In this document: in pieces, positions 61,932 to 64,000 of the stretch
Position numbering within the stretch: position 1 is the stretch's first letter
Layout of the letters: the number at the start of each line of letters is the position of its first letter
Assembly: GCA_029582165.1 (NCBI GenBank)
Contig: CM055888.1
Coordinates: forward strand, 30,271,408 to 30,335,407
Length of the DNA stretch: 64,000 bases
Direction: 5' to 3'
Origin: Portulaca oleracea
Lineage: Eukaryota; Streptophyta; Magnoliopsida; Caryophyllales; Portulacaceae
Notes under the pieces: model-generated
Databases searched by the model: none
What the model was told of the DNA's origin: nothing
Seen by the model: only the letters and a program-made list of their open reading frames with translations
Made by a program: the position numbers and the translations under genes

Positions 61932-64000
61932 TGTAACGCCCCGGAAATTCAATTATAAAAAGTCAAAGTCAAACTAACGTTAACAGACAAAACTTAGCGG
62001 AAGACTTCAGATTCAGTTTGGGCGTCACTGCCGTATCCCCGAAGGAATACAAGGCGAGAAAGGAAAAACACACTGCGCTAACGGCAACTACTAACAACTC
62101 AACAAACTTAAGAATTCATAACGAAAACAATATAAAAGGTTCAAGGACTTCTAGACTCGTCGTCCTCACTTCTAACTCCCGTCCCCAGCATTTAGATCTT
62201 CACCTGAAATCAAAACATTTCAGAAAATGAGGGGGAAATCTCAATAATGTCTACCCCTAACGTTTAAAACAGTTTAAGTTCATTTCAATTCATTTTGGGG
62301 AGAGGGATCGAACCAAACATTTTACAAACCTTTAACCCTTAACTGTTTTCCTCAACCCATCCAATCCATATTTTAATTTGCGGGCGGGATACCAAATCCC
62401 TTAAAGTAACATCGCCTACCAAAGGCATCAAGAACATCGCCTACCAAAGGCATAAACATCGCCTACCAAAGGCATCAAGAACATCGCCTACCAAAGGCAT
62501 CAAGAACTATCCTACATCAGGGAAGGAAGCCCTGATCTCCTGGTCCATAACCCTGCAGGTTGTTACACCTGCACAACAGGTTATCCCCCGAAACCCGCTT
62601 AACGTTTCCACTTGAATTAATTACACAGTATTCAAACTCAACTCACGACTCTCAAGTCAAACCATCCCAAGTTATCAAAACCATTAACAAAACTTTGAAT
62701 AAAAGACCATCCAATTTCTCAACTCAAATAAGCCAAGATCACAAACGAATCAAAAAGATCATCAAAACAGATGGTCGCATTTCCACAAAAGTCCCCTTTC
62801 GGGATGCAATTCTCAAAATAAATTATAAAACATCAAAACACATTTAAAGAGCATCCCGGTGGGGATTAGAGCATAGACAATTACCTGATATACTTCACAG
62901 CACAACAATTAGAAGAACACACTTGAGCTCACTAACGTCTCGCACTAACTCGGGCCTAGAATAAAAGTAATTATCTAATCAAAACGCGTTCTAACGAGGT
63001 TAGTATTAACTATTAACTACCTAACCCATCCCCTAGGAACACTTAGGCTCCTATCATTTATGAATTTACACTTAACACCTCCAAGAAAACACATAACAAG
63101 ATCACATATTAATTTCACTCAACAATTATTATAGAAAGAAGCAAGCAGAGGACAGATTATAACGTTCACATAAAACGAGTCACAACTCGACTTCCCGACA
63201 TCCTATGGGGCTGGTTCTGGACTTTTCGGAAACCTCAGGATGTCTACTAAAACTTCTATGTTGATGGTTAAGCCCAACTCAGTTCCGAAGAACCTCAAAA
63301 ACACCCGTCTTTCCCATTGGTCCAGATCTGACAGGTTCCGGTAAAATGGTTATAACTCGGGCTATACAAATCAAACGTTCGATCCGTAAAATTCCTAAGG
63401 TTCCTAATATCTAAGGGAACCTCCAGTTCAAAGGGTGTGGTCAAAAGACGACTACACTAACCGTGGCAACCCGATCTTTAGACACTAACAAACTGTCCCG
63501 TTAACGGTTATCAATGAATTAATACTTTCGGTTCTAACTTCCACCATTCGATCCCGGGGTTCTAATTTGGCCTCGAAACAGTAGTTAGGGTCTAAGATAT
63601 AAAGTCCAACTCAACTTAGGTCCAACAATTAAACTTGTAGAAGTAAACTTAATTAGGAAACATGAAAGACCCCTTAATAACTTTAATAAAACCTAAGGTC
63701 ATAAAGAAATGAAAATTACTTAAAACATAAATTACTTGACCAAGATTTTAAAGATTAAAAACAGGGATTATTTACAAATAAGTTATAACAAGAGGAAGAT
63801 AATCAAGGATTAAGAATTAATAATCAAGAATCGAATTTAAAGAACATGTGAATATTTAACTAACGATTCAAGAATTAATCTAGATAATTATACTTTAAAG
63901 ATTCGTGCATACAATAGTAATGTTATCTAAACCCTAACATGAATTAAACCAGAAAGAACCCTAAAAATAAAAGAACATGATATTTAACTTAATGAACAAG
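61932..64000 (-). mobile_element. LTR-like copy 2, TGTAACGCC type, cut by window end
   Basis: It starts TGTAACGCCCCGGAAATTCA directly after copy 1 and follows it to the window end, with many substitutions and indels. It carries an extra block near 62512-62590 (CCCTGATCTCCTGG; GGTTGTTACACCTGC) not seen in copy 1. Whether it is a tandem LTR or a nested solo LTR cannot be decided here. Confidence 0.58.
62409..62506. repeat. Short minisatellite, unit 22-25 bp
   Basis: Four units of ACATCGCCTACCAAAGGCAT plus a short linker, the counterpart of the longer array in copy 1. Confidence 0.92.

Overview
The window looks like nuclear DNA of a flowering plant, probably a eudicot or other non-grass angiosperm. 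The signs are AT-rich intergenic DNA, GT-AG introns, a mitochondrial housekeeping gene with seven exons, tRNA-iMet-primed LTR elements, L1-type LINEs with DUF4283 ORF1 proteins, Stowaway, hAT and Mutator MITEs, and Helitron ends. Only one intact host gene is seen: the alpha subunit of mitochondrial succinyl-CoA ligase (exons within 26407-33227, + strand, 338 residues). The rest is layered transposable elements in different states of decay.

Layout. 1-4447: Ty3/gypsy element on the minus strand with nearly identical LTRs, an amber codon in gag and a large deletion inside pol. 4448-7849: two diverged LTR-like copies, with hAT MITEs in the second. 7903-8148 plus 19746-19930: an RNase-H-like pseudogene split by an 11.6 kb non-coding LTR element (8149-19745). 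That element carries a Stowaway MITE in one LTR (empty site visible in the other), a solo LTR (10974-11696), and a probable long solo LTR (13573-18435) that itself hosts a Helitron (14798-16002) and a complete TRIM (16821-18305). 20357-25728: a full-length but decayed L1 LINE with a 16 bp target duplication. 25729-33700: the succinyl-CoA ligase gene, with a hAT-like MITE and a TA-flanked MULE MITE in its last intron. 33796-34212: MULE MITE. 34709-43934: two Helitron-like elements end to end, the first split by a LINE on the minus strand, the second carrying a foldback element that contains a palindromic MULE MITE. 44073-45790: a Pack-MULE-like element that captured pieces of a BAHD acyltransferase gene and an NDC80 kinetochore gene. 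46914-50735: another TA-flanked MULE MITE and a 5'-truncated LINE. 50736-53800: an unclassified retroelement-like segment with degenerate tandem repeats, interrupted by a second gene-capturing foldback MULE (51694-52731). 53803-58798: a LINE ORF1 fragment, another candidate gene-carrying MULE, hAT MITEs, a recent tandem triplication of a LINE tail, and a further MULE MITE. 59083-64000: two long adjacent copies of a TGTAACGCC-type LTR with CACCAAAGGCAT minisatellites.

The strongest candidate for something undescribed is the Mutator-like TIR family (GGAAATTGGATTTAAATAAT and relatives). At least six copies lie within 27 kb. Two have 9 bp target duplications, four abut TA-rich or (TA)n tracts, one is a palindromic MITE, and one is a 1.7 kb carrier of two unrelated host gene fragments. 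All family assignments were made by eye from motifs and repeats in this window; no database search was possible.
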